DNA of 64,000 bases, taken from Kallotenue papyrolyticum (lineage in GTDB: Bacteria; Chloroflexota; Chloroflexia; Chloroflexales; Kallotenuaceae). The position numbers and the translations under genes are program-made. Shown in pieces: positions 1-8,451 of this stretch (position 1 is the stretch's first letter; every line of letters begins with the position of its first letter). The stretch covers positions 682,001-746,000 of the forward strand of contig NZ_JAGA01000003.1 in NCBI RefSeq assembly GCF_000526415.1, given 5' to 3'. A model generated the notes under the pieces. The model did not search any database, was not told where the DNA came from, and saw nothing but the letters and a program-made list of their open reading frames with translations.

Positions 1-1
1 G

Positions 2-430
2 CTGACCGAGAGCGCGGTGATGGAAGAGGTTGAGAGCAGCATTGCCACACTGCAGCAGTTGCGCCAGATCGGCGTGGGCTGTTCGATCGATGACTTCGGC
101 ACCGGCTACTCATCGCTGAGCTACCTCAACCGCCTGCCGATCGACACGCTCAAGATCGACCACAGCTTTGTGCGCAACCTGCACAACAACGCCAATGATG
201 CCACGATCGCCAGGGCGATCATCGCCCTGGCGCATAGCCTGCACCTGCTGGTGATTGCCGAGGGTGTCGAAACCAGCGAGCAGTTGGCGTTCCTGCGCGC
301 GCACGGCTGCCATGCGATGCAGGGCTACCTGTTCAGCCGTCCACTGCCGCCTGAGGAGCTCGAAAGGCTGTTGATAGACACTCCCGGCTGGGAACAGCTG
401 ATACGCGAGGCCGCACCGGCAACCTGCTAG
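2..430 (+). CDS. EAL-domain cyclic-di-GMP phosphodiesterase, C-terminal part
   Basis: This is the last 142 codons of a gene that begins before the window; the frame is open from base 2. It carries the second half of an EAL domain. Visible motifs are LTES (metal-binding Glu), [26 protein letters not shown] and the closing [12 protein letters not shown]. These are the conserved blocks of c-di-GMP phosphodiesterases and include the metal-binding acidic residues and the catalytic Lys. EAL enzymes hydrolyse c-di-GMP to pGpG. Any N-terminal sensor or GGDEF domain is out of view, so it may be a bifunctional GGDEF-EAL protein. Its stop overlaps the stop of the convergent gmhB by four bases. Confidence 0.9.
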   Translation: MTESAVMEEVESSIATLQQLRQIGVGCSIDDFGTGYSSLSYLNRLPIDTLKIDHSFVRNLHNNANDATIARAIIALAHSLHLLVIAEGVETSEQLAFLRAHGCHAMQGYLFSRPLPPEELERLLIDTPGWEQLIREAAPATC

Positions 431-993
431 CGATCTGTATCCGCTGCGCCCCCAAGAATCCAGCGTGCTGCTGCCAAGAGGTCATCCACTACCGTATCGG
501 GCGGTGGCATGTCGGCCAGCCGCGCCTCGGTGGCGCGTCCATAGCCGGTACGCACCAGCAGCGTTCGACAGCCGGCGGCGTGGCCGGCGACCAGGTCGCT
601 CCAGCTATCGCCGATCAGCCAGCTCCGCGCCAGGTCGATGGCATGGTCGCGTGCCGCCTGGCGCAGCATACCATCGGCGGGTTTGCGGCAGACGCATGGG
701 CCGGTAAAGTCAGGATGGTGCGGGCAGAAGTAGAAGGCGTCGATACGCGCGCCGGCGGCAGCCAGCCGCTCGCGCAGATGGGCATGCAGCGCGTGCATGG
801 CTGCCTCGTCGTAGAAGCCGCGCGCGATGCCGGCCTGGTTGGTGACCACAACCACCAGCCAGCCGGCGCGGTTGAAGCGGCGGATCGCTTCGGCAGCGCC
901 CGGAATCAGTACCAGATCCTCGCAACGGTGCAGGTAGTTGACCTCGACGTTGATCGTGCCGTCGCGATCCAGAAAGACGGCGCGCCCGGTCAT
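427..993 (-). CDS. gmhB: D-glycero-D-manno-heptose 1,7-bisphosphate phosphatase
   Basis: A 188-residue HAD-superfamily phosphatase of the GmhB/HisB-N type. The nucleophile motif FLDRDGTIN lies near the N terminus, VVTNQAG is motif II, and a zinc-binding loop reads CPHHP...CVCRKP, typical of GmhB. It removes one phosphate from heptose bisphosphate in the pathway to nucleotide-activated heptose. The start at 993 was chosen because ATG overlaps the gmhA stop as ATGA, giving translational coupling; the frame extends upstream to 1131 but only as a shadow of gmhA. The anomer (beta for ADP-heptose, alpha for GDP-heptose) cannot be decided from the sequence. Confidence 0.88.
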   Translation of the reverse strand: MTGRAVFLDRDGTINVEVNYLHRCEDLVLIPGAAEAIRRFNRAGWLVVVVTNQAGIARGFYDEAAMHALHAHLRERLAAAGARIDAFYFCPHHPDFTGPCVCRKPADGMLRQAARDHAIDLARSWLIGDSWSDLVAGHAAGCRTLLVRTGYGRATEARLADMPPPDTVVDDLLAAARWILGGAADTDR

Positions 994-1598
994 GCCTCGC
1001 GCTCCAGCGCGGCACGGTCGGCGCCCCACAGCGCGCGCTCGACCATGTCGCACAGCCAGTGGCCCACGACCATGCAGATCTCTTGGATCACAAACGCGGG
1101 CTGCGCCGGCACCACGACGGCCGCATCGCACAGCGGCAGGAGCGCGCCGCCGTCGCGTCCCAGCAGACCAAGCACCTGGCAGCCTCTGGCGCGCGCCACC
1201 TCGGCGGCGCGGCGCACGTTGGGCGAGTTGCCGCTGGTGGAGAGCACCACCAGCACATCACCGGGCTGCAGGTGCGCCTCGGCCTGGCGCGCAAACACCT
1301 CCGCATAGTCATAATCGTTGGCGATCGCCGTCAGCGCTGAGGTGTCGGTGTGCAGCGCCAGCGCCGGCAGTGCCGGCCGGTCGAGCAGGTAGCGGCCCAC
1401 CAACTCGGCGGCCAGGTGCTGCGCGTCGGCAGCGCTGCCGCCGTTGCCGCAAAAGACGGCCTTGTTGCCGCGCCGGTAGCAGGCGATCAACAGCTCGGCC
1501 ATGCGCGCTATCGTCGGCGCCTGCTCATCGATCACCTGTTGCGCGATCGCGATGTGCTGCGCGAACTGTTGGCGCGCGCGTTCCTGGTAGTCGATCAT
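990..1598 (-). CDS. gmhA: Sedoheptulose 7-phosphate isomerase (SIS domain)
   Basis: A 202-residue single SIS-domain protein. The block FCGNGGSAADAQHLAAELVGRY (residues about 49-70) is the GmhA phosphosugar-binding signature, and STSGNSPNV is the second SIS phosphate loop. It converts sedoheptulose 7-phosphate to D-glycero-D-manno-heptose 7-phosphate in the cytoplasm, the first committed step to activated heptose. The start overlaps the stop of the upstream glycosyltransferase (ATGA) and its own stop overlaps the gmhB start, so the three genes form a tightly coupled operon. The kinase and nucleotidyltransferase steps are not in the window. Confidence 0.92.
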   Translation of the reverse strand: MIDYQERARQQFAQHIAIAQQVIDEQAPTIARMAELLIACYRRGNKAVFCGNGGSAADAQHLAAELVGRYLLDRPALPALALHTDTSALTAIANDYDYAEVFARQAEAHLQPGDVLVVLSTSGNSPNVRRAAEVARARGCQVLGLLGRDGGALLPLCDAAVVVPAQPAFVIQEICMVVGHWLCDMVERALWGADRAALEREA

Positions 1599-2743
1599 CG
1601 TGTTTGCTCCCGCTGATTTACATCGCCATGGGCACGCTGCGCGGCCTGCGCATACACCGCCAGCACCCGCTCGATCATGCGCGCGTGCGTATATTCGCGC
1701 CGCGCCCGCGCCTGCGCCGCCCGGCCCATGTGCCGCCGCAGATCGGGATTTTCTAGCAACACGCGCATCGCGCGCGCCAGCAGCAAGGGGTCGCCCGGCG
1801 GCACAACAAAGCCGGTCACACCGTGCTGATTGACCTCGCTCGTGCCGGTGCCCAGCTCGGTGCTGATCACCGGCAGTCCGGCAGCCATGGCCTCCAGCTG
1901 CACGATGCCGAAGGCCTCCGCGCGCAGATGCGACGGCAGCACGAACAGATCGGCTGCCGCGTAGTAGGCCGGCAGTTCGTCGTCGCTGACACGGCCGGCG
2001 AAGTGCACGCGCCGCGCCAGGCCCAGCGCCTGCACCAGATCGCGCAGGCGCTGCTCCTCCGGCCCGCCGCCGACGATCAGCAGCGTCGCATCGAGCTGCG
2101 TCATGGCGTCGATCAAGATCGGCAGGCCCTTGTAGTAGCGCAGCACACCCACGGCCAGCACCAGGCAGCCCTCGCCGCGCTCCAGGTAGCGCCGGCGCAG
2201 CGCCGTGCCGCCGGTGGCGTGGGCAAAGCGTTCGACGTCAACCGACAGCGGTACGATGTGGGTGCGCGCTGCGTAGCGGCGCAGCACCGGCGAGGAGCGC
2301 ACGTAGGCGGCGCTGGTGGCGATGATGCAGTGCGCGCGCCGCAGCGTCAGCTGTTGCAGCGGACGGTAGAACTGCCCCAGGCGGCGCTGCCGCACAATAT
2401 CGCTATGGTAGGTAACCACCAGCGCGGGCGCGCCCGGCAGCGCCAGCGCCGCCAGATCGCCGGGCGGAAAGGGCATGTGCAGATGGACCAGATCGGCACG
2501 CAGCGAGCGCGCCAGGCGCAGTAGCTGCAGGCTGAGCGGTGTTGACGCTACGTAGGCCAAGCGACCGGCGCGCAGCACGCGCACGCCGTTGCGCTGCTCC
2601 TCGCGCGTCGCACGCCCGGCATGGGTGGTCAGCACCGTGACCTGCTGCCCGCGCTGCGCCAGCCCTTCGGCCAGCACGCGCACATGCTGTTCGATGCCGC
2701 CGACTACCGGCGGGTAGTCTTTATAGATCTGAACAATGTGCAT
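1595..2743 (-). CDS. Glycosyltransferase family 4 (GT-B fold)
   Basis: A 382-residue cytoplasmic or membrane-associated glycosyltransferase. The N-terminal acceptor lobe opens with YPPVVGGIEQHV, the glycine-rich loop usual in GT4 enzymes. The C-terminal donor lobe has LAVGVLRYYKGLPILIDA and the E-x7-E block EAFGIVQLEAMAAGLPVI that binds the nucleotide sugar. Being first gene of an operon with gmhA and gmhB, it may transfer heptose or another sugar into a cell-surface glycan; the specificity is not readable. Start ATG 2743 is preceded by a TATAAT at 2769-2764 on the same strand. Confidence 0.85.
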   Translation of the reverse strand: MHIVQIYKDYPPVVGGIEQHVRVLAEGLAQRGQQVTVLTTHAGRATREEQRNGVRVLRAGRLAYVASTPLSLQLLRLARSLRADLVHLHMPFPPGDLAALALPGAPALVVTYHSDIVRQRRLGQFYRPLQQLTLRRAHCIIATSAAYVRSSPVLRRYAARTHIVPLSVDVERFAHATGGTALRRRYLERGEGCLVLAVGVLRYYKGLPILIDAMTQLDATLLIVGGGPEEQRLRDLVQALGLARRVHFAGRVSDDELPAYYAAADLFVLPSHLRAEAFGIVQLEAMAAGLPVISTELGTGTSEVNQHGVTGFVVPPGDPLLLARAMRVLLENPDLRRHMGRAAQARARREYTHARMIERVLAVYAQAAQRAHGDVNQREQTR

Positions 2744-2763
2744 GGTCTCAGTCGGTCACGCAG

Positions 2764-2769
2764 ATTATA
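2764..2769 (-). promoter_or_regulatory. -10 element (TATAAT) of the heptose/glycosyltransferase operon
   Basis: On the minus strand the bases read TATAAT, about 20 bases upstream of the glycosyltransferase start. No convincing -35 was seen at 16-18 bases. Confidence 0.5.
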
Positions 2770-2803
2770 GCATCCCGGCACGCTTGCGCTTTTCTTCACA
2801 ATA

Positions 2804-2831
2804 TTGACAAATTTTTAACCGCGGCTATGAT
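2804..2831 (+). promoter_or_regulatory. Sigma-70 promoter of the subtilase gene
   Basis: TTGACA (2804-2809), a 16-base spacer and TATGAT (2826-2831). It sits in an AT-rich patch unusual for this GC-rich region, about 100 bases before the subtilase start. It is divergent from the heptose operon. Confidence 0.7.
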
Positions 2832-2891
2832 CCCACCACTCTGCAGGGTGCCACCGGCCATGGCCGTTCTGTCCGTCCTACGTCGGCTGCA

Positions 2892-2914
2892 CGATCGACG
2901 CTGACGGTCGATCG
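2892..2914. repeat. Perfect inverted repeat in the subtilase 5' leader
   Basis: CGATCGAC, a 7-base loop, then GTCGATCG. It lies between the promoter at 2804-2831 and the first possible start at 2932. It could be an mRNA hairpin or a regulator binding site; the sequence alone does not decide. Confidence 0.5.
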
Positions 2915-2931
2915 CGTCAAGGGGGAGATCA

Positions 2932-4230
2932 ATGATGATCTTCACCACCATAGGAGCTCACGGCATGGACACTCGTTTCCGCTCAGCGTTGGGACTGGCC
3001 GTCTTGTTGCTGCTGGCATTGGGCACCGCGCTGCGTCCGGCCACCGCCGCGCCGCGCGCCGGTGATCGCGTCCCCGGGCAGTATATCGTCGTCTTCAAGG
3101 ACTCGGTCAGCGATGTGCCGGGCAAAGCCGATGCCCTGGCCGCGCAGCACGGCCTGAGCGTACAGCGCATTTATACGCACGCGCTCAAGGGCTTTGCCGC
3201 CAGGATTCCAGAGGCACGGCTGGCGAAACTGCAGGCCGATCCTGATGTAGCCTTCATCGATCAGGATCAGGTCATTTCGATCGACGCGCAGGAGATCCCC
3301 ACCGGCATTCGCCGCATCGAAGCGACGCTCAGTCCCACCGCGCGCATCGATGGCACGGATGAGCGGGTCAACGTCGATGTCGCGATCATCGACACAGGCA
3401 TCGCGCCGCACGCTGACCTCAACATCTACCGCAGCGTCAACTGCTCCGGCGGCAGCCCGCTGCGCGGCAGTTGCAAATCCAGCTCGCCCGCGGACGGCAA
3501 CGGTCATGGCACGCATGTCGCCGGCACAGTCGCCGCGCTCGACAACGGCAGCGGCGTAGTCGGCGTCGCCCCCGGCGCGCGACTGTGGGCGGTCAAGGTG
3601 CTCAACGATCAGGGCAGCGGCTACCGCTCCTGGATCATCGCCGGCATCGATTATGTCACGGCCAATGCCGGCGCGATCGAAGTCGCCAACATGAGCCTGG
3701 GCGGCAGCGGCACGGACGACGGCAAAAGCTGTGCCCAGACCACCGACGCCTACAAGAAGGCGCTGTGCAACTCGATCGCCGCGGGCGTGACCTATGCCGT
3801 CGCCGCCGGCAACGAGTCGGACGACGCGCGCAACCACGTCCCCGCCGCCTATGTGATCGACGGCTTGATCACCGTGTCGGCGCTGGCCGATTTCAACGGC
3901 CTGGCTGGTGGCGGCGCCGCACCAACCTGCCGCAGCGATGAGGATGACACCTTCGCCAACTTCTCGAACTACGGGCCGCGCGTGGACATCATCGCGCCCG
4001 GCGTGTGCATCCTCTCGACCTGGAACGACGGCGGCTACAATACCATCAGCGGCACCTCGATGGCGACACCACACGTCGCGGGCGCGGCAGCGCTGTACAA
4101 GGCTAAGAACCCGGGCGCCACGCCCAAGCAGGTGCGCGACGCGCTGGTCAACGCCGGCACCAGCGACTGGAACAACGTGGACGATCGCGATTCGATCAAG
4201 GAACCGCTGCTGAACGTGAAGAACTTCTGA
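2932..4230 (+). CDS. Secreted subtilisin-like serine protease with I9 propeptide
   Basis: A 432-residue S8 peptidase. An N-terminal hydrophobic signal peptide (about residues 18-40, ending ATAAP) is followed by an inhibitor I9 propeptide (about 45-118, with GQYIVVFKDSV and the end VAFIDQDQ). The catalytic domain shows Asp154 in VAIIDTGIAPH, His192 in GNGHGTHVAG, the oxyanion Asn294 in AAGNES, and Ser376 in SGTSMATPHVAG. It resembles proteinase K/thermitase-type extracellular proteases. Two starts are plausible: 2932 (GGGGGAG just upstream) and 2965 (TAGGAG upstream), which trims 11 residues before the signal peptide. It is followed by a strong terminator and is a single-gene unit. Confidence 0.93.
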   Translation: MMIFTTIGAHGMDTRFRSALGLAVLLLLALGTALRPATAAPRAGDRVPGQYIVVFKDSVSDVPGKADALAAQHGLSVQRIYTHALKGFAARIPEARLAKLQADPDVAFIDQDQVISIDAQEIPTGIRRIEATLSPTARIDGTDERVNVDVAIIDTGIAPHADLNIYRSVNCSGGSPLRGSCKSSSPADGNGHGTHVAGTVAALDNGSGVVGVAPGARLWAVKVLNDQGSGYRSWIIAGIDYVTANAGAIEVANMSLGGSGTDDGKSCAQTTDAYKKALCNSIAAGVTYAVAAGNESDDARNHVPAAYVIDGLITVSALADFNGLAGGGAAPTCRSDEDDTFANFSNYGPRVDIIAPGVCILSTWNDGGYNTISGTSMATPHVAGAAALYKAKNPGATPKQVRDALVNAGTSDWNNVDDRDSIKEPLLNVKNF

Positions 4231-4246
4231 AACGTCTGGCGGACGG

Positions 4247-4285
4247 GAACGTGGCGGGGCGCAGACCTCGCCACGTTCGTTTTTT
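4247..4285 (+). terminator. Rho-independent terminator after the subtilase gene
   Basis: A perfect 10-base stem, GAACGTGGCG with CGCCACGTTC, with a 12-base loop and followed by GTTTTTT. It ends the subtilase transcript just before mutM. Confidence 0.88.
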
Positions 4286-4319
4286 GACAGCGCCGCCTCC
4301 GGCATGGCACAATCCAACC

Positions 4320-5162
4320 ATGCCCGAACTACCCGAAGTCGAAACCGTGCGCCGCTCGCTGCTGCCTGCGTTGGTGGGCCGGCGCATCCTGGAGGTGACG
4401 CGCTGCGCCTGGCCCCGCACTATCGCCGCGCCCGCGCCCGAGCTCTTCTGCACCCGGCTGCGCGATCGCGCAATCCTGGATGTGGCGCGCCGCGCCAAGT
4501 ATGTGATCATTCACCTGGATGGCGATGAGGCGCTGGTGGTGCATCTGCGCATGACCGGACGCCTTACGCTGGTCGCGCCCGACGCCACGCCCGATCAGCA
4601 CACTCATGTTGCGCTGCGGCTGGACGATGAACGCCAGCTCTTTTTCCGCGATCCGCGCAAGTTTGGCCGCATCTGGCTGCTGGATCGGGACGGCCTGGCG
4701 CGTCTGGACGGGCAGCTCGGCCCCGAACCGCTGGACGAGACACTGACGGCAGCAGCGTTTCGCGCGCTGCTGCGCCGCCGCACGGGCCGTCTCAAACCGC
4801 TGCTGCTCGATCAACGCCTGATCGCCGGCCTGGGCAACATCTACGCCGATGAAGCCCTGTGGCAGGCGCGCCTCCATCCGCTCCAGAGCGTCGCGCAGCT
4901 CAGCGATGAGCAGATCGACGCGCTCTACGCCGCCGTGCGCGATGTGCTGCAGCGCAGCATCGCCAACCGCGGCACCACCTTCGCCGATTACCGCGATGCC
5001 TGGGGCCTGCGGGGCGACAATCAATCGGCGCTCAACGTCTACGGACGCGCCGGACAGCCTTGTCCACGCTGCGGCACGCCGATCGCGCGGCTGGTGGTGG
5101 CGCAGCGCGGCACGCACATCTGCCCTGTCTGCCAGCCCTGCTCACCTGCGCACGACGCATGA
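4320..5162 (+). CDS. mutM: Formamidopyrimidine-DNA glycosylase (Fpg)
   Basis: A 280-residue base-excision repair glycosylase/AP lyase that removes 8-oxoguanine and ring-opened purines. The start at 4320 gives the required N terminus MPELPEVETVRR, where Pro2 is the Schiff-base nucleophile and Glu3 the general acid. RDPRKFGRIWL and LGNIYADEALW are family blocks. The C-terminal zinc finger is CPRCG...CPVC. The length is normal for the family. The stop overlaps the start of the next glycosyltransferase (ATGA). Confidence 0.96.
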   Translation: MPELPEVETVRRSLLPALVGRRILEVTRCAWPRTIAAPAPELFCTRLRDRAILDVARRAKYVIIHLDGDEALVVHLRMTGRLTLVAPDATPDQHTHVALRLDDERQLFFRDPRKFGRIWLLDRDGLARLDGQLGPEPLDETLTAAAFRALLRRRTGRLKPLLLDQRLIAGLGNIYADEALWQARLHPLQSVAQLSDEQIDALYAAVRDVLQRSIANRGTTFADYRDAWGLRGDNQSALNVYGRAGQPCPRCGTPIARLVVAQRGTHICPVCQPCSPAHDA

Positions 5163-6160
5163 TCAGCCTGATCGCCACCGTCAAAAACGAGGCCGACAAC
5201 ATTGCGGCGCTGCTGGATTCGATGCTGCACCAAACGTTGCCGCCCGACGAGATCGTGATCAACGACAACTGGAGCAGCGACGCAACACCGGCGATCGTGC
5301 AGCGCTACATCGCCGCCGGCCATCCGATCCGCCTGGTGCGTGGCGGCTTCAACATCCCATCGGGCCGCAACCACGCCATTCGCCATGCGCGCGGCACGAT
5401 CATCGCCTCGTGTGACGCAGGCCTGACGCTGCCGCCCGACTGGCTGGCGACGATCACCGCGCCGCTGCGCCGCGGCGAGGCCGATGTGGTAGGTGGTTTT
5501 TACGAGCCCGCGCCACAGTCGCTGTGGGAGCTGGCTCTGGGCGCGACCAACTATCCCGACGTCGAGGAGATCGATCCGGCGACGTTTCTGCCCGCCGGCC
5601 AGTCGATGGCCTTTACGCGCGCGGCCTGGGAAGCGGTCGGCGGTTTTCCGGAGTGGGCCGACACCTGTGAAGATCTGGTCTTCGATCTGGCGCTCAAGGC
5701 GCGCGGCTTTCGCTTCGCCTTCGCGCCGCATGCCGCGGTGCGCTTTCGCCCGCGCGAATCGCTGCGGGCCTACTGGCGTCAATACTTCACCTATGCCCGC
5801 GGTGATGGTGTGGCCGATCTGTTTCGGCGACGCCACGCGATCCGCTACGGCTCGTACCTGGCGCTGGTGGCGCTGCTCCGGCTGGCGCGCCGCCGGCGTG
5901 GCTACCTGCTGCTGCTCGCGCCGGGGATTGCCGCACATACCTACCGGCCCTATCGTCGGCTCTGGCGCCGCAGCCGGCACCTGCCCTGGCGCCGGCGCCT
6001 CCTGCTGCTACCACTCCCACCGGTGATTCGCCTGGTTGGTGATTGCGCCAAAATGTGTGGCTACCCCGTCGGCGTGTGGCGTCGGCTGCGCGGAGCACGG
6101 CGCGTGGCCCGCGTCGGCGTTGAATGTTCTGATGGTCATCGCCATGCCAATGCAAACTGA
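5159..6160 (+). CDS. Glycosyltransferase family 2
   Basis: A 333-residue GT-A glycosyltransferase. The N terminus MISLIATVKNEADNI and the acidic block IVINDNWSSD match the nucleotide-sugar site of GT2 enzymes. RHARGTIIASCDAG holds the DxG-type metal motif. The C-terminal third is rich in basic and hydrophobic residues and probably contacts the membrane. The start at 5159 overlaps the mutM stop, so the two are co-translated. The donor and acceptor are unknown. Confidence 0.85.
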   Translation: MISLIATVKNEADNIAALLDSMLHQTLPPDEIVINDNWSSDATPAIVQRYIAAGHPIRLVRGGFNIPSGRNHAIRHARGTIIASCDAGLTLPPDWLATITAPLRRGEADVVGGFYEPAPQSLWELALGATNYPDVEEIDPATFLPAGQSMAFTRAAWEAVGGFPEWADTCEDLVFDLALKARGFRFAFAPHAAVRFRPRESLRAYWRQYFTYARGDGVADLFRRRHAIRYGSYLALVALLRLARRRRGYLLLLAPGIAAHTYRPYRRLWRRSRHLPWRRRLLLLPLPPVIRLVGDCAKMCGYPVGVWRRLRGARRVARVGVECSDGHRHANAN

Positions 6161-7733
6161 CACGCCGCGTCCCTGCCTGATCGACGGGCAGTGGCACGGT
6201 ACCACCGCAACGCTGACCTCGCGCAGTCCGCTGGATGGTCAGACGCTAGGCCTGGTGGCCTGCGGCGACGCAACCACGATCGACGCCGCGGTGCAGGCGG
6301 CGCAGCGTGCCCTACCGGCCTGGCGCGACGCCGATGAAGCCACCCGCCGCGCCGGGCTGCGTCGTCTGCACGGCGCCGTGCTGCAGCGCCGCGACGCGCT
6401 GGTGACGCTGATCCACCGCGAAACCGGCAAGTCACCCTTCGAGGCGCTGGCGATGGATGTGCTGCCAGTGCTCAACGCGCTGGACTACTACGCGCGGCAC
6501 GGCGCACGAGCGCTGCGCAGCGAGCGGCTGCGGTTGTCGCAGCCGGTGTTGCTCGGCCACCGTGCCCGGCTGGTGTACGCGCCCGCGGGGGTGGTGGGCA
6601 TCATCGGTCCGTGGAACGTGCCGCTGGCGCTACCGCTGCTGCCGCTGGCCGCCGCGTTGATCGCCGGCAACACGGTGGTGCTCAAGCCCTCGGAGTGGAC
6701 GCCGCTGGTGGGCCACGCCATTGCCGAGCTGTGCGCCATGGCCCAGCTTCCACCGGGCGTGGTCAACGTCGTCACCGGCGGCCCCGAAGCGGGCGCGGCG
6801 CTGGCAGCGCACGAGGGCACGCGGCGCATCGTCTTCATCGGTGGCTACGAGGGTGGCCGTCGTGTCGCCGAGGCATGCGCGCGGCGGCTGTGTCCCTGCG
6901 TGCTGGAGCTGGGCGGCGTGGGCGCGGCGATCGTGCGCGCCGACGCCAACCTCGAGGTCGCCGCGCGCGGCGTGGTCTGGACACGCTTCATGGGCGCCGG
7001 GCAAATCTGTGCTGCGACCCAGCGCGTCTTTGTCGATCGGCGCATTGCCGCGCCCTTTACCGAGGCGGTGACACGCCAGGTACGCCGCCTGCGGGTAGGA
7101 CGGCCTGGTCTGCCCAGGTACGACGTAGGCCCGCTGATCAACGCCGCCGCACTGCAGCGCGTGCGCGAGCAGATCGCCGATGCGCTGGCATGTGGCGCGC
7201 GCCTGGTTGTGGGCGGCACGGCGCTGCCGGAGCACGGACCGCTGAGCTTCGCGCCGACCGTGCTGCGCGATGTCTCGCCGACCATGCGCGTGATGCGTGA
7301 GGAAAGCTTCGGTCCGGTGCTGGCGATCATGCCGGTGCGCGATGACGAGGAGGCCCTGGCGCAGCTGGCCGCAGTCGGCTCCGGCCTGGCCACGACGATC
7401 TGGACGCGCGACCTGCGCGCAGGCATGGCGCTGGCACAGCGCATCGAGAGCGGCATGGTCTGGATCAATGAGGGCGCGGTCTTCTTCACCGATCCGGCGC
7501 TGCCCTGGGGCGGCGTCGGCGCGAGCGGCTGGGGCCATATCCAGGGTCGCCTGGGCCTGCAGGCCGTCACCGACGCGCGCGTGATCGCCGGACGGCTGCC
7601 CTGGCCGGCGTTGTGGTGGTTTCCCTACCGCCGCGGCGTGCAGCGGCTGATCGAACTGCTGATCGCCGTCCAGCACGAACGGCAGCCACGCGCGATCCTG
7701 CGCGCGCTGGCGCAGGCCCTGCTGACGCGCTGA
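6144..7733 (+). CDS. NAD(P)-dependent aldehyde dehydrogenase
   Basis: A protein of about 529 residues in the aldehyde dehydrogenase superfamily, which oxidises an aldehyde to a carboxylate with NAD(P). Seen are the Rossmann block IIGPWNVPLALPLLPL, KPSEWTP, the general base Glu255 in CVLELGG, and the catalytic Cys289 in GAGQICAATQRV. EESFGPVLAI closes the cofactor site. The C terminus (PWPALWWFPYRRGVQ and beyond) is an extra amphipathic tail that could dock on the membrane, as in some long-chain fatty aldehyde enzymes. The start is uncertain among 6132, 6144 and 6150; all overlap the preceding gene. Confidence 0.88.
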   Translation: MPMQTDTPRPCLIDGQWHGTTATLTSRSPLDGQTLGLVACGDATTIDAAVQAAQRALPAWRDADEATRRAGLRRLHGAVLQRRDALVTLIHRETGKSPFEALAMDVLPVLNALDYYARHGARALRSERLRLSQPVLLGHRARLVYAPAGVVGIIGPWNVPLALPLLPLAAALIAGNTVVLKPSEWTPLVGHAIAELCAMAQLPPGVVNVVTGGPEAGAALAAHEGTRRIVFIGGYEGGRRVAEACARRLCPCVLELGGVGAAIVRADANLEVAARGVVWTRFMGAGQICAATQRVFVDRRIAAPFTEAVTRQVRRLRVGRPGLPRYDVGPLINAAALQRVREQIADALACGARLVVGGTALPEHGPLSFAPTVLRDVSPTMRVMREESFGPVLAIMPVRDDEEALAQLAAVGSGLATTIWTRDLRAGMALAQRIESGMVWINEGAVFFTDPALPWGGVGASGWGHIQGRLGLQAVTDARVIAGRLPWPALWWFPYRRGVQRLIELLIAVQHERQPRAILRALAQALLTR

Positions 7734-7741
7734 CAGCTGGT

Positions 7742-8374
7742 CTAGAGATCCAACAGCGTCGGCTGGGCATAGCCCGCCAGCGCGGCGCGGATCTGACCGA
7801 TCACCTGGGCGCGCGCCTGGGGATCGCGCACCAGGTTAAGCGTATCGGTGGCAATCGTCAGCAGGGGCGTAGCCGTATAGCGGGCGAAGAACTCCTCGTA
7901 GGCGTCGCGCAGATCGCTGATGTATTGGCGATCCATGTCACGCTCGAAAGGACGATCGCGCAACGCGATGCGCGTCATGAGCGTATCGACATCGGCCTGG
8001 AGATAGACGACGAGATCCGGCTGCGGCACGCGCTCGGCTAAGACGCCGTAGAGTTGCTCGAAGAGCTCGAGCTCATCGCCCTGCAGGTTGAGACGCGCAA
8101 AGATCTCGTTCTTGGCGAAGAGGTAATCGCTGATCAGGTTGCTGCGTCCGCGCAGCGGCGCGACCTGGGTCTGCTGCTGACGGAAGCGACTCAGCACGAA
8201 AAAGGTCTGCGTCTGGAAGGCGTAGCGCTCCCGGTCGGTGTAGAAGGCCGACAGAAATGGATTTTCCTCGACGACCTCCAGCACCGGCGTGGCGCTGAAG
8301 GTACGCGCCAGCAGACGCGTCAGCGTGGTCTTGCCCACGCCGATCACGCCTTCGATCACGATGTAGTGCGGCAT
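7742..8374 (-). CDS. Deoxynucleoside kinase (deoxyadenosine/deoxyguanosine kinase type)
   Basis: A 210-residue P-loop kinase of the dNK/dGK family, which phosphorylates deoxynucleosides in salvage. The P-loop GVIGVGKTT is at residues 9-17, EENPFL is the substrate-binding Glu block, DRPFERDMDRQYI carries the catalytic ERx-type motif, and Y...L...Y..FF closes the lid region. The length matches bacterial dAK/dGK proteins. It follows hflX on the same strand but is separated by 77 bases, and it converges on the aldehyde dehydrogenase. The exact nucleoside preference cannot be read. Confidence 0.88.
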   Translation of the reverse strand: MPHYIVIEGVIGVGKTTLTRLLARTFSATPVLEVVEENPFLSAFYTDRERYAFQTQTFFVLSRFRQQQTQVAPLRGRSNLISDYLFAKNEIFARLNLQGDELELFEQLYGVLAERVPQPDLVVYLQADVDTLMTRIALRDRPFERDMDRQYISDLRDAYEEFFARYTATPLLTIATDTLNLVRDPQARAQVIGQIRAALAGYAQPTLLDL

Positions 8375-8451
8375 AGCGTTTGTCGAGCGCGGCTGCGGCT
8401 CGCGACATGTAGCGTTGACGACTTACGCGCTGGACGCTCCGGCGCTGATCC

